This document shows, piece by piece, positions 11,529 to 23,491 of a stretch of DNA of 64,000 nucleotides. The stretch's first letter is position 1. Every line of letters begins with the position of its first letter. The stretch is from Euglena gracilis (Eukaryota > Euglenida > Euglenophyceae > Euglenales), in contig CP154957.1 of the NCBI GenBank assembly GCA_039621445.1, positions 2,288,504 to 2,352,503 on the forward strand, written 5' to 3'. Both the position numbers and the translations under genes were made by a program. A model generated the notes under the pieces. It was not told where the DNA came from, ran no database searches, and was given only the letters and a program-made list of their open reading frames with translations.

Positions 11529-14500
11529 TTTCGCTGCCGCTGGCAGCTTGGCAGCCACCCCAGGGGGACTGTGAGGCGAGAGGGGAGGGCACCCAGCGAA
11601 GTCCCCTTTGTGGTGAAGAAGAGAATTTGGGGGGGGGGATACGATTCATTTCTCATTTGAAACCAAAATCGGGGTGTTAAAAAAAAAAGGAAAACAGGAT
11701 TTAGGGTTCAGAATTTCAGGTTCAGAGTTCAGCTTTTCTGGGCTTCCGGTGCCTTCGGCGCGGACTGCTTTGGCGGTGTACCCAGGCATTGTTGGATCAT
11801 TCTCGGGCCCACAACCAGGCAGGCATGCCCACAGAAAACTGATGCCCATATCCACCCTCCAAACCTCACACCTCCGCTGAAATGCCACTGGGGAACGAGC
11901 AGCATACGGGGCAAATGCGGAGGACCGCCGCATCTCATTGTACACGTTAGTGATGGACACCTCCGGGGTCAGCAGGGGAGGGGCCTGGGGCTGGAGAAAG
12001 AGGCCCGGTGCCAAATATCTCCTGTCCTTCTGAAATCAGATCAGTGCCAGCACGCCAGAGAGCTTTTCTTTTTTTAAAAAAAGTCCCCCCCCCCCCCCCG
12101 CCAAGGCCACGACCCCTGGAGGTCCAGCTCAGAGGCTGGAAGATTTGGGCTGGCCGGGAAAAGACTGCTGGATGATCCCTCCCAGGGAGCCCGACCGGGG
12201 TTGAACAGGCCACCAGAAAAGCAAACCTCCAAAAGACACCTAAGAAAATGCAAATGATGCAAAAAAAAAAATGGGTTTGGCAATGCCTGAGCTGTGCAGC
12301 CCGTTTCCGACCCATTGTAGCCCATTTTGACTCCTTTCTGATCCGAAAGAAAAAAGATATGTTATCATTCAGCCGCTCACTGGAAAAAGGCTGCTGGCTG
12401 GCTGCATCCCCAGGGGTGCGGGGGTGAGGCCCTCTGGCTTCAGAGACACCTGGTGCATGCTGGTGAAGAAAAAAATGACCCCAAGGTGGGTTTGTGGCCA
12501 CAAAGCCCCAAACAGGTTAATTTTTACAAACCAGGGGGGAGGAGAGTGCTTTGTGCTATGGGGTGTCTGTCATGTGTCTGCCCATAGCAGGCACCAGATG
12601 CTGAAGGGGAAACTGGCTTGGTCAGCAGGACTACCCACCCCAAATGCCCTATTCCCTGCCTGCCCATAGCACCCCCCCCGGGGGGGGGGAGGTGCAAACT
12701 TCCTAAAAAGGAAGCCTGGCCCAAATTAAGCGTCATCCAAAATCAGGATTTGCATAAAGCCAAATAAGGGCTGCTTACTGATCCGGGATCACTTTCCCAC
12801 TTTCAAACCAGTCAGCCACTTTTTCAGAAACCAACCACTTCCCACACCTTGGGGGCCTTTGCATTTCCGGCCGCCTTCTTCGCCTCCGCTGCCCTCTTGT
12901 CTTCCACCTTCTTGGCCTCCGCCTCCTTCTTGGCCTGCTCCAGCACCGCCGCCTTGCCTGCCTGGCAGCGAGGCGGACGTCCCAACCGCCTTCCCAAACA
13001 CATATGGCACGAAGTGGGGAATGGGTAGGGGGGGGGTTAGGGGGGGGGCTAGGGGGGCGTTCCGGGGTAGGGGGGGGGGGGTTAGGGGGGTGGTAGGTGG
13101 TGGGGGGGGGGGTTGGGGGGTCAGGGGGGGTTAGGGGGGGGGGTTAGGCTGGGGTCAGGGGGGTTGGGGGGGTTAGGGGGGGTTGGGGGGGGGTTGGGGG
13201 GGTTGGGGGGGGGGGGGGGGGGGGGGGGTGGTTAGGGGTGTTGGTTTGGTATCAAAGACGGACCCCCGGACAGTTGCATACGCCCCACTCTTTCCTCAAA
13301 AAAATTCCAAATTTTGGATTGTGTTATTTTGGTTCTGGGGGGGGGTTCAGGGGGGACCCCCCCCCCACCGTGCCGGGCAGTTGCATACCACCCGCTCTTT
13401 CCTCAAAAAGACTCACCTGCGGTAGGGGGGGTTAGGGGGGGTTAGGGGGTAGGGGGGGTTAAGGGGTCCCGGCTTCGTGCCATTACTCCTCCCAAACCCC
13501 CTTGGATTGAAACAGGCAACGAGAGGGAGTTTCAATACATGACGGTGTGAAAAGGCATCGCGATTGTATGCTCCGCAGAAGACGGGAGAATCCATTCACG
13601 AGAGCAGCATGTTTCTCCCACAGCAAGCCTTCTCCTGCCTTCAGAGTGGGCCTGGATGGTGGGGAAAAAAACTGAAATAAAAAATGTGCTGCTGTCCCAG
13701 CACATTGAATGCAAAATCCACATGAAAAATGACCGGGAAGATGGCCATATTCTGGTGAAAACAGGTGAACTTCGGGAAAAAAGTGATTTCTGGCATCCTG
13801 GACCAACACCCATCCACCCAGAACATCAAAAAATGGGGTTTTCCAATGCTCAACTTTTTGACCCCATTTGATCCCCAGTCTGGACCATGGCCCGCCATTC
13901 GGCGTAACAGCGGTGCTTAACAAAAAAAAGGGGAAATCTAGTCCCTTATGGACCGCCCTGTGGAGAAGCAATAGGAATCTTAACCTTTCCTCTCCACTAG
14001 ACGAAAATGAGGGAAGCAGAGACAATTCATCCTTTCTTACAGATGCAGAAGAAATGCTGACGGGGCAACGTCCACACAACGTGAACGCCCGGGGGAGGTC
14101 TGGCAGTGCCAGGCTGGCAGCACAACTTAACAACGGCCAGGGATCCACCTGGCACCGCTCAATGAGCCGCTCCGTGACGCGCTCCCCCTGGTGCTTCTTC
14201 AGGTGCTTGTCCAGTGCGGCCAGGGCGTCGTCATAGCGGAACTCGAGGAACGCCGTCATCCTGTGCCGAGGATCAATATCGTCCCATCAATCCCCCCCCC
14301 CAACACAGCTCGGAAGAGCGACGTGTACGCCGGGGAAAGAGCTACCAAAGAAAGGCGTATGAGAGAGGCATTGAATGGGACATGGCGCCATCCTAAAGGG
14401 GCGACATCGCCCCTTTAGGATGGCGCCATCGTTCCCCAATCGGGAGGGCATGGGTTCCTCCACCCCAGGCTTTTGTCGGCGCCCCACAGGGAGGGCTGTC

Positions 14501-15958
14501 GCAATGCTGGCTTTTTCCACCGTCGTCCTCAAGCGGTCAGCGGTGGGCAGGGGCAGACCCTTTCAGGAACTGCTCCTGGTCCTTCAGCATGGCCCGCAGG
14601 GGGTCCATTGCCTGCCCGCCCTTCGCTGTGGGAAGCGCAGAGAGCGTGCAGCATGGCGCTGAGGCAGCCGGCGGACAGGGGGGGAGGGGTCGCAGTCGTG
14701 GGGCGGGTAGGTTCCCATATGGAAATGAGCCAAGAAACCGATATGTGATAGCATAATCATAACCCAAATTGATACCCCTCCCTTCCCCAAAAAATCACCC
14801 TTGCCTGGGGACCAACTCTGGCTGCCCAATTCATAATCCCTGAAGCACTGGTTACGCATAGAAGCATGTTTGTGCATATGGACATATATGCCTTAAAAAG
14901 TCCATGACAGCCAGCCTTAATATCCAAAAAAGGCACCTTTATTTGGTATTATATTCAGAAGTTTCGCAGAAAAAATGCCCTCTGACTGCGCAATAATAAA
15001 ACGGAGGTGCAATAATGGGGGGGAAGGTTTCACTCGCATTGAACTCTTCGGAAAGGCGTTCTGCCATTTGTTGCCAATTTCACAAGCAGCTGGACATTGT
15101 CCCTCACAACACGTCGTTTGAAAACCACAAAACGGTAAAAAGATGAAAAAAACCTGTTCAAGTATCACAAATAATGGGCCCATTTTTATTTTAGATGCTT
15201 GTCAGGTAGGCAAGACTGCACACACGTTTCTTCTTCTTCGACTTGGCATTCTCTGCCTCCAGCCGTGCTGCCGCCTCTACCCGGAGCTGCTGCAGCACCC
15301 GACGGGCACTGAAGCCCCGCGCCTGGCGACCCAGAGCAGGGGATAAGAGCCAGGGGCTCGTGATGGGAGGGCAAACAAACAACCAATCATATAATTTACA
15401 ATGACCACACCACCTTGCATGTGACCTTTCGGATATTAAGCTGTGAGCCACAGGGTTATCAATTATGTCAGCGCATGCAGAAACTTGGAGTAGTTGGTGA
15501 TAAATGACTGAACACGGTGATGAATCGGCGCGGCAAATACCAAGCCCAATACATTTGCATGCAAATAAGAATTGAATGCCTTTTGATTGTTTCCAACAAG
15601 GGGAGGATTAATTTCAATATCAACATTGACAACTGCACCCAATTTTTTAAATTCCTGTCTTGTCTTCCTTCTTGAGATCTAAATTCCTGTCTTGTACATA
15701 TTTTACTGTGCATCACAAATGCACACCACAGACTGGATTCGGATGGCTGCCTTACGCTGCACCTGGTACTGCAACTTGACCACAAATGCCTGGAGAGATG
15801 CCCTGTGTGCAAAGAGATGGAACAGGGAGGATTGCCAGATTAGGTGCCCGAGTACACACGTGTACGGACAAAGGCAAACTTGTGGCGGAGGTACTTCTTC
15901 CGGGCCAGCCAGCCCCGCACATAGCGCTGGATGGTCCACACGACGCGCATGGATTTCA
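11415..15958 (-). CDS. IQ-motif, coiled-coil, Ala/Lys-rich protein (9 exons inferred, both ends open)
   Basis: Exons on the minus strand: 15958-15868 (VVWTIQRYVRGWLARKKYLR, an IQ motif), 15781-15726 (VKLQYQVQRKAAIRIQSV, start of a second), 15321-15236 (RGFSARRVLQQLRVEAAARL, completes it), 14620-14565 (GGQAMDPLRAMLKDQEQFL), 14245-14148 (EFRYDDALAALDKHLKKHQ), 12960-12844 (VLEQAKKEAEAKKVEDKRAA), 11956-11889 (SITNVYNEMRRSSAFAPYA), 11770-11735 (KQSAPKAPEAQK), 11528-11415 (AAAQRKLPAVAAADKG). IQ motifs bind calmodulin-like light chains, so a cytoskeletal or Ca-regulated scaffold is possible. Each junction was placed at an in-phase repeat: TTTGT, GG, CGAAG, TTCCT, TGCCAGG, GGTGT, CCA, GAAA. The fragment could be a myosin neck or another IQ protein; no myosin motor was recognised. 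It may continue into the kinase exons downstream. Confidence 0.68.
11957..12843 (-). other. Intron with 5-nt direct repeat GGTGT
   Basis: GGTGT at both edges joins KAPKV-SITNVYNE in phase. Contains copies of the CTGGAAAAAGGCTGCTGG repeat. Confidence 0.5.
12844..12960 (-). CDS. Exon: Lys/Ala/Glu coiled coil
   Basis: Reads GKAAVLEQAKKEAEAKKVED, then KRAAEAKKAAGNAKAPKV. Charged single-helix or coiled-coil composition. Confidence 0.7.
12961..14147 (-). other. Intron with 7-nt direct repeat TGCCAGG
   Basis: TGCCAGG at both exon edges, in phase (IERCQ-AGKAAV). Contains the G-rich TTAGGGGG-like tract at 13020-13260 and 13420-13470. The donor side also reads CAG|GTGGAT, so a normal donor cannot be excluded. 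Confidence 0.5.
13015..13475. repeat. G-rich GGTTAGGGGGG tract
   Basis: 13015-13255 and 13420-13470 are almost only G and T with GGTTAGGGGGG phrasing, broken by GTTGCATACxxCCCxCTCTTTCC units. Inside an intron of the IQ gene. Likely G-quadruplex forming. Confidence 0.8.
14148..14245 (-). CDS. Exon of IQ/coiled-coil gene
   Basis: Reads EFRYDDALAALDKHLKKHQ, then GERVTERLIERCQ. Joins upstream DQEQFL at TTCCT and downstream AGKAAVLEQ at TGCCAGG. Confidence 0.68.
14246..14564 (-). other. Intron with TTCCT repeat and internal perfect hairpin
   Basis: TTCCT at both edges joins DQEQFL-EFRYDD. Holds a perfect 23-bp stem at 14382-14429. Confidence 0.52.
14382..14429. repeat. Perfect 23-bp hairpin
   Basis: ATGGCGCCATCCTAAAGG... 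forms a 23-bp perfect stem with a CA loop. Inside the intron 14246-14564. Confidence 0.88.
15236..15321 (-). CDS. Exon completing second IQ motif, then coiled coil
   Basis: Reads RGFSARRVLQQLRVEAAARL, then EAENAKS. RGxxxRR completes the IQ begun on the previous exon (IRIQSV-ARGFSARR). Confidence 0.7.
15868..15958 (-). CDS. Exon with complete IQ motif
   Basis: Reads LKSMRVVWTIQRYVRGWLAR, then KKYLRHKFAF. IQxxxRGxxxR is complete. Preceded by catcacag, so the 5' edge could be a normal acceptor. Confidence 0.78.
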
Positions 15959-16214
15959 ACTGTGATGGGAAGGTTAGGGCACAGCGAGCAGGACATGGGA
16001 GAGTCCCAACCACAAGGATCAAAATACTGTTTTTTACATGTGATTACGAGTTGAGCGTAAACACTAAAACAAATGCTAAAAACAAACGCTAAAAACAAAC
16101 CCTAACCCTAACCCTTGACCTTAATGGGCTTCCCGGGTGTCCTTCCAAGAGCTTCCATGCCAGCCGATCCAGTCCCAAGGGGCAGCACCTTGCGGGGGGG
16201 GGGGTGGACGATGC

Positions 16215-16755
16215 ATGGATCAAGTGCAGTGCGCCGCACCTGATCCTCATGGCGGTGCTGTGCCACGGCAATGCCCTCCATGATCGACTGCGTCCGCCAG
16301 TCACTGCAAGCGATCAAAAGAGGACTCGCACCGCCTTCGACTTAAAACAACAGCAAAGGATGCCATGGGCCTCAGGGAAGTCTTTGAACTGCAGGGCCAC
16401 TTCGTCCTTGTCACATGCCAGCTCAGGCCAGGTCAGGTGGGAGGCAATGAAAATGTGGTAAAAAAACACACGGGGAAAAGAAAGAGGGTTGATGTTCAGT
16501 TTCACAGAACATTTGCCGCACTTCAACTGCAGCAACGTGCCACCGTTGGAGGCAACTGTCCACTGACCCCTGGTGGGCGCAGGGAAAGAACAAAGCGCTG
16601 GGGTTCCCCATGATCCATCCATGATGTCGAGGGCCCCACACCCAACGTGCACCTCCCAATCGTGCAGCTGCGCAGGTTACGAGGGGAGGCACACCTGAAG
16701 TGGACATGGTTCGCCACGGTGGCCGGTACCTGGCCGTACCCGGAGTACTGCGGCA
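16215..16755 (-). CDS. Possible upstream exons of the IQ gene
   Basis: Three minus-strand stretches have coding-like, GC-rich composition: about 16755-16640 (QVPATVANHVHFRCASP, or another frame LHDWEVHVGCGALDIMDG), 16460-16370 (LTWPELACDKDEVALQFKDF) and 16305-16215 (DWRTQSIMEGIAVAQHRHED). No family recognised. They lie just upstream of the IQ exons and in the same orientation; junctions could not be fixed. Confidence 0.35.
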
Positions 16756-17524
16756 CAAGCGGCAAGAAATGGATCGGTGAGCCAGTTACAATTGCAGCAA
16801 CCCTTTTGCTATAACTTTTGCAAATTTTTTGAGCAAAGTCACAACCCCCATTCCTCCCTCTCACAAAGCAGGGGAAAGGATTGTGCTGGGGAGCCACCTG
16901 CAAGGGGCTCCCTTGCAGGTGGGGTTGGGGATGGTTAGGATCAGTGGAGGTTAAAGTGGGGTAGAGGTTCCGAGAGGTCTAAATCCCTCCCACTGGGGGC
17001 TTTCGGATGTTGGGTCATGGGCCTTTGTTTGCCTGCTGGATCTGTTCTGTCCCGATACAAACTCGACAGAAATTTGAGTACGCGGTGTAACCTCGTTTTG
17101 AGATATCAGAGGATGTTTCTGACAAGCTTCCTCGAAGTCCATGGAAAGATGGAGACAAATTTCACACCGCATTCAAGGCACGCGTCAACGAGGGGTCATC
17201 CATGTACTGCAGGGACAGTGGCAGACTCTTTTCGACGACTAAAATATTTTGCCATCCGTATCTTTGGTCTGCCCATGCTTGACGAGTTGGTTGAGGCCGA
17301 ATTTTTCATTAGGCGCACTTGCAGGAGGGGATGGATATCGGAGTTCAGAAAAATTGCGGGGAAAATGTGGAAGAATTGCGAAAATTGTTGAAAAAATGCA
17401 GAAAATTTGATATTAGGAATGAGCACATTACTGTTAGAGGGACTTTAAAAATTTTCACCTTCTTTTTGATACTTTAATCTTGCAACATTGGTGGATGTTT
17501 TGCGCCGTCCTTCACATATTTTCT

Positions 17525-17935
17525 AATAACCCCCTGGGGTATTATTTTTTTCGCCCGAAATCCCGGCCCGAGGGGGGGTATTATTTGGGGGGGGGGCATT
17601 ATTTCCCAAAAATTTTCGAAATTTTTCGAAGTTCCGTAGGAGCAAAAATAGCGCCAAAACCCCCCTTTGGGGCCATTTTTTGTACTTTCTCGTGAAATTT
17701 AGCATTTTTTGGAGGCCAGATTGGTCCAGAAAAATAGATTTTTTTCGTAATTTGTTGTAAGAGATTTTGATTTAACCTACATTTCCAGATCAAAAATCTG
17801 GGCCTCGGGCCCGAAACCGAGGGGGGGGGTATTACTTTGGCGGCCGAAGTCGGACCCCAAGGGGGGGGGTATTATTTGGGGGGGGTATTATTTGGGGGGG
17901 GGGGGGTATTATTTGGGGGGAGGGTTTAAAAACGT
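17525..17935. repeat. GGTATTATTTGGGG repeat cluster
   Basis: Opposite-strand relative of the AAATAATAAACCCC family: several GGTATTATTTGGGG units with poly-G between 17525 and 17925. Confidence 0.5.
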
Positions 17936-18204
17936 CCACAAAATATGAATTTTGCAATTTTAAAAAACACGCTGATTCCAAAAATATGGAAATTGTAGGC
18001 AAAAAAAATCAAAAATGACAAAAATTTGGCAAAAAAAATGGTCTCAGAGAAGATGTGGTCCAAATGCAAATTTTTTCTAGTCAAATTCTCTCCAAGAGAT
18101 CTCAAGGGGGAAAAAAACAAGGAAAAAAAAACTGCTTGCCAAAAAATTTGTCAAGACAGGGGAGAACGTAACAAATGGTGGAGGCAGAGGAGGATTTCTA
18201 AGTA

Positions 18205-18613
18205 CCCCCCCCCTATGTCCAATGACCGGTAACCTCTGTCCTCTGACCGGGGGGGTGGTCGTTGGACATAGGGTAGTGACCAAAAAGGTGTCCTCTGACC
18301 GGGGGGGTGGTCGTTGGACATGGGGTCAAAAGAAAGTTGGTGGGTACCCGGGTCCCTACCCACCCAAAAATGCCCAAATTTTCCCTTCCGGCGCTTCGCG
18401 CCGAAAATTTTGGGCAATTTTGACAAAATTTTGTCCAAAAAGTGTCAAAAATGGCATTTTGGCCAAATTTTTGGCCAATTTTTGGGCAAAATTTTTCGTC
18501 CCGGCGCTTCGCGCCGGGACCAAAAAAATTGGTCAAACCTCCGAAAAGGTGTCCTCTGACCGGGGGGGTGGTCATTGGACATAGGGGGGTCGTTGGACAT
18601 AGGGGGGGGGGGG
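18205..18613. mobile_element. Poly-C/TATGTCCAATGACC inverted-repeat element, copy 1, TA flanks
   Basis: Begins C(n)TATGTCCAATGACC and ends with the inverse (GTCGTTGGACATAGG(n)), flanked by TA at 18203-18204 and 18614-18615. The interior has two GC hairpins (GGCGCTTCGCGCC) and GTCCTCTGACCGGG blocks. Confidence 0.72.
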
Positions 18614-19114
18614 TAGGTGAAAGTAGGTAGTAGTATTTGCCGACCACTTGCACATCATTATTGTAAATGTTTTTTTTTGTCGTCAAGCAAGTGCAGGGGG
18701 GGATTGAAGGTGAAAGGAATTCTGGCCATTCCCAAAATGGTTCACCAAAAGAAAAAAGTAGTCTGGGCATGGCCTGCTCATTGGCAGCAGGATTGATCAG
18801 CCGCACCATATCAACAAAAACACGCAAAGAAGGTCACATGGCTGCAAGGTGCGGGGAGGCAACAGGAACAGTCAATTAAAAGGAGAAGGTGCCATCAGGA
18901 AGGAAGGAAAGATGTGACTGTTCACAATAGCCTTTCTTCACGCTTCCTCCCCCATGTCCACTAAACTCTCTTCTTTTGATTGGGGGGCCCTTGGACCACG
19001 CTGGAAAATAGCACCTTAAAAAGCCTTGATGTCTTGAACAGCCTGAAAAAAAGCCTTAAAAATGCATGAAAAACATTGAAAAAATGGCTCCCTTCAGTCA
19101 ATGGGGAGGACAAC

Positions 19115-19566
19115 AGGGGGGGGGGGGAAATGCAACTGGGCCCTTCAAATTATGCAAGTCAAAAAAATGCAAAAAAAATGCAAAAAAAAATGCAAAAAAT
19201 GCAACTTGCATGAAAAACCTGAGAAAAAGCTGGAATATAACAGAGCTTTGCTGCCTAAGATCAAAAAAATTTCCAGGGCAAAATATTTTATGCAAAAAAA
19301 TGCAAAAAAAATGCAAAAAAATCCATAAATATGGCAACCAACAACAAAAATTTTTTCCAGGGCAAAATATTATATGTAGAAAATGCAAAAATATGCAAAA
19401 AAATTCAAACATATGGCAACCAACTACAAAAATTTTTTCCGGGGAAAATATTTTATGCAAAAAAATGCAAAAAAAATGCAAAAAAATGCAAAAAAATGCA
19501 AATTTCGGGAAAAGCCGATTATGCAAAAAAATGCAAATTATGCAAGTTGCATTTCCCCCCCCCCTG
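19115..19566. mobile_element. CAGGGG-type inverted-repeat element, copy A, 7-8 nt target duplication
   Basis: Ends CAGGGG(n)AAATGCAAC and its inverse. Flanked by AGGACAAC at 19107-19114 and 19567-19574. The interior is A-rich with many ATGCAAAAAA units and three CCAGGGCAAAATATTTTATG-like blocks. No transposase. Very similar to copy B at 56405-56856. Confidence 0.82.
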
Positions 19567-21289
19567 AGGACAACCCCCCACCTACACTATTTAGGGGGGA
19601 GGGGGTACGCAATATGTCTCGAGAAAAATGCGACGCAAAGAAAGACACATAAAATACGCAAAGAAAGAAAGTTGCATATAAAATTCTTCATGAGCTCCCC
19701 TGAGACAATTTCTGTTGGAGAGGACTTGGAAATGTTTTTATCTCCACCAGGGAAAACGTATCATGATTCATAAAAATATGCAATTTGTTGTCCAAAAATG
19801 TAAAATGATAAAAATCGACAAAAAACTTTCAAAATGACGACTTTTCAAAACCGAAAGAGTTTCCATCAGAAATTAAATAATGCCCCAAAAAAGCAAAAAA
19901 CACACAAAAAAAACATAAAAAGAAAATTTTGCATAAATTGAAAAACTCGAAAAAACCGAAAAATGTGCTTTGACCCCCCCTGCACAGTGGTGCAGCCAAA
20001 GTAGAGGCCTGGCGCTTCGACCCCCCCCCAAATAACGACCCAAAATGCCGTTTTGGGCACTTTTTGGGCAAAATATCTAGAACCATCCGAAAATTCTCGG
20101 CAGAAGGACCATTTTGACCTTTTGGAAGGGTCCCCAGTACCCCCCCCCCCGGAGTCAATCCAGATGAGGTCGGTCTGGACCCCCTGGGGTCAAATGCCCC
20201 ACCCCCAATGCTGAGCAGGGAGGACCAGTGAGGGGGGACCGCACCCCTGTGGAGGCAACTGTCCATTCGTGCTTCAATCAGGGGTGAACAAGGAGAACTT
20301 GCAATGCATCGCAAGTTCGTTGTTTCCAAGCACAAAATTGGCAAATTCAAATCCTTCGATTTTCAGGAGTGATTGTCCCAACCAGGGTTCGATAAAAGGA
20401 GCCTGCCACCATACAGGGTTTGATATAAGGGCAGGTGGGGGGGTTCAGCAGGGGGAACGCCCCCCACCTAAACAGTGGTGCGGTCTGGGTAATCAATTTT
20501 GGCCCAGCGCAAAGCACTGGCCGAAAATCTTTGACCCCCACTTTGGGCACTTTTTGGCAAAAATTTGTCAAAAAAAATGCAAAAAAAATTTCGGCACAAA
20601 GCGCCGGAAGGAAAAAGTTGACCTCTTATCCACCTGTTTCCGGGTGGAGTTTCAAAAAAAAAAGTGCGCAGGTGGGTGTGAATCGGGGAAGGTGCCCCAT
20701 CAAATGTCCAAAGGGTACAAATCTATACTTGGCACCAGTTGTTTGTGGTTTGAAAGTGCGAACCTCTTGCAGGTAGTGGGACTACATGAATCCTCCTTTT
20801 CCACCTGGCTGGTCAGGTCTCTGCACGTTCAGTATCATTTGACATCATGGGTTTCTGGACGGCAGGCAGTAAGGAGTAGATGGGGTTGAAGAAGAACGTT
20901 GGGAGAGACGGAGAGAAGTATTTTGTGTGGTTCGAGAGAAGAATTCCCTCCACAAATTTGAGAGCAGGGTTGGCTGCACCTCTATTTTTTGGACGTTTCC
21001 CTCTATTTTTCCACCACTTTCATCAATTTGGGTGTTCAGCCAATTTTCACAGAGTCAATGCCTTATTTTTGGTATCAATTTGTGAGAATTTGAGACTTGA
21101 AGAACCTTTATTTTTGGATGTTTTGCATAGCTTTAGATTTCTTTCTTAATTAACCCAACTATGAAAGATGCAATTATTGGCCAATAAGAATTCCATTTTT
21201 AGTGAACCACCCCAAAATGAGCCTGGCCCGAAGCGCCAGAATATTTTCGGGTTTTTTCCTCTTGGATTTCCCCATTTAAAAGTGAATCA

Positions 21290-21362
21290 ATCAATCAAGC
21301 AACCAACCAACCAACCAATCAATCAATCAGTCAAACAAACAATCAATCCATCAATCAATCCT
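21290..21362. repeat. Degenerate (AATC/AACC)n tetranucleotide repeat
   Basis: Runs of AATCAATC and AACCAACC over about 70 bp. Confidence 0.85.
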
Positions 21363-22389
21363 AACTCCCTAAGGGAGGGGTCAAGGGAGTGGCAAACTCC
21401 CTTGCCCTGCTTGGAACCATTCTCCACAAGTGCGGATCCAATTGCCCCTACCTTTGGCACTGCCGCAATTGATGGAATCCGACCCCTGCCCATGGCACCA
21501 GGGCTCGATATGAGGAGGGTGTATGGGGTTCAGGTGGGGGTGTCCCTACACCCCCCCCCCTCCTGGACCGGAGGGGGGGTCCAGACCACCGCCGCCCCCC
21601 CCCCCACCTGCCAAGGGACCCAGGGGGTACCCCCCCCCGACCCAGGGGTCGACCAATCCACCCACCCCCCAAAAAAATCACGGGGAAACAGCCAAAAGGT
21701 CAAAAAAAATCTAAAGGCGGCGGATATGCCCCTGGTGTCACCGGGTCTGGACCAGCAGACCCAAACCCACCACCCACCCTGGAACACCCATCCAACCGAC
21801 AGGGGGTGGGGCAGACCAGGGTTCCCTCCAAACAGCCAGAACGGTGCGGGGCTGCAGAGGAACGCAGCGAATCCGGATCTGGGAATCGAACTGCGAGGGA
21901 GGACACCATGGCAAGCGAGGGCTCAGGCTGAGGGTCAGATGGGACACCAATCCCGAAGGAGGGCTCCAAGGCGGACCGACGGGACAGTCTGCCACACAGA
22001 GTGGTTGCTGGGGGCTTCGCCCTCCGCCGGTATTAAAAAAAAAATGGGCAATCGCAGACCCACATTGCACCTGGAGGGAACTTTGAAAGCATCAGGAAAG
22101 AGTATTAACACTTATGATTTGTCGGAGGAAAACCAACAAAATTCTTGAATCGCAAATCAGCACAGGAGGTGTAAGGGAGCAAATATGATATTTAGGTTTG
22201 TATAACCACGCCAATCCTCAAAAAGAATCGCTGTCAACACTGGTCCGATTGCAATTTGCCCAGCCACGCTGCAGCAGGGCATCTATCTACTTCTCAGGCT
22301 GGCGGTACAACCCTCCAGATCCAGGGATGTCTCCTCCCCACTGGAAGCCCAAACACCCAGGCAGGGTGTTGCTTACTGACTCCTTGCTT

Positions 22390-22790
22390 ACCCTGGCTTA
22401 AAGCCCCCCCCCCCCCCGGGGTCCAGCTCAAATTTGGGCCAACAGGAAACAGGCTGCTGGCTGACCCCCCAAATACAGCCATAGGGGTCCCGGGCAGACC
22501 CGGGGTCGAACCGAATGCCAAAAAAAAAAATCAAAATTGCACCAAAAAAAATTGCAAAAAAGTCGGAAAAAAACTGCCGATAAGATATGATTTTCTTCTC
22601 AGCGTATTTATTAAATCCAGCCACCCTTTGGGCGGCTGGATGGTTACGGGGTTTTCGCTTTCTGGGGTACAGAAATTGTCCAAAAATCGGCAAAAATTGG
22701 CAAAATTGGGTCGGAAAAGGGCTGGGCAGGGATCCGGGGCTGGAAAAAGGCTGCTGGCTGGCTGGACCCCCAAGATGATAGGGTCGAATT
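22390..22790. repeat. CTGGAAAAAGGCTGCTGGCT interspersed repeat
   Basis: Phrase at 22738-22770, with relatives at 22440, 7701-7735, 12380-12415 and, inverted, 34990-35035 and 33905-33935, always next to CCCCC or GGGGATCC. Mostly in introns and spacers. Confidence 0.55.
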
Positions 22791-23491
22791 TTTTGAAGCA
22801 ACGCCCTGCACCCGCCCTGTATCAAACGGTGCACTCCCCAAAGAAGCATCACACAAAACCAAACCCAAATGCCGAGATGCTGAACCCAGTGGTGGGCCTA
22901 CAACGCCAGCACCTCTCAGAACCGCCCGCAGCAGGAGGAAAGAGTCATATTACACTTCAAACCGGTGGGTGGGTGCATCCGCGGGGTGCCGGGTGCAAAT
23001 GGCAGGGGCACTGGGTGCCCTCTAAAGGTCGGGGGAGGGGGGACAGGAGGGGCAAAGCACCGCCTGTCCCTCCAGGTCAGACACCCGTGGTCTTTCTCAA
23101 AAGTTGAGTGCTTGTCGCTGGTCATCACACACCCACCAACACAAATAGCGCCAAACACCGCAGCTTGTTGGCGCGGGTGCCTGACTGGCAGGGGTCAGGG
23201 TGTTGGAGCCGGGCAAGGCCAGGGTCTCCGGCAGTCAGTGGGTTTACAGAGGGTCTACAGTAGCCGGCTGGTTGCCTTTCAAAACCTCTGACTGAGGGAA
23301 GGAGACTTCCATGGTCTCGTCCAACTGTGCCAATGGGACGGGGCTCGACTCAAGGTGGAAACACAAAAAAGCAAGATCGCCTGCCATCTGCTTTTGAATT
23401 TTGATGGAGCTTTGGCTTTGTCATGTCCCCTTATCAGCTTCTCCTGGTAGTGACCACCTCCAAAAGGTCCCAGGTCGAAGGCTCTAGCTCA

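Larger units (their letters stand above)
16760..23490. other. 6.7-kb non-coding, repeat-filled region
   Basis: Holds the GGTATTATTTGGGG cluster, the 18.2-kb TA element, CAGGGG element copy A, GGCAGGTGGGG...CCCCACCTAAAC repeats near 20400-20480, tetranucleotide repeats and the CTGGAAAAAGG repeat. No exon I can support. Confidence 0.55.

Noticed and set aside
13238-13470. Telomere end
   Set aside because: The G/T tract is irregular and inside an intron with exons on both sides; at most telomere-like.
15841-16755. Myosin heavy chain
   Set aside because: IQ motifs are present but no P-loop, switch or SH1 helix of a myosin motor was found in the window.
19098-19773. Lys/Asn-rich plus-strand frame of 235 codons and its Phe/Cys mirror
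   Set aside because: Composed of ATGCAAAAAA units of the CAGGGG element, repeated at 56.4 kb; a repeat, not a protein.
21168-22148. 326-codon plus-strand frame
   Set aside because: Low-complexity Pro/Asn sequence from tetranucleotide and poly-C repeats; no domain and opposite to all supported genes.
22256-23107. 283-codon plus-strand frame
   Set aside because: Crosses the CTGGAAAAAGG repeat and poly-C tracts; no conserved motif.
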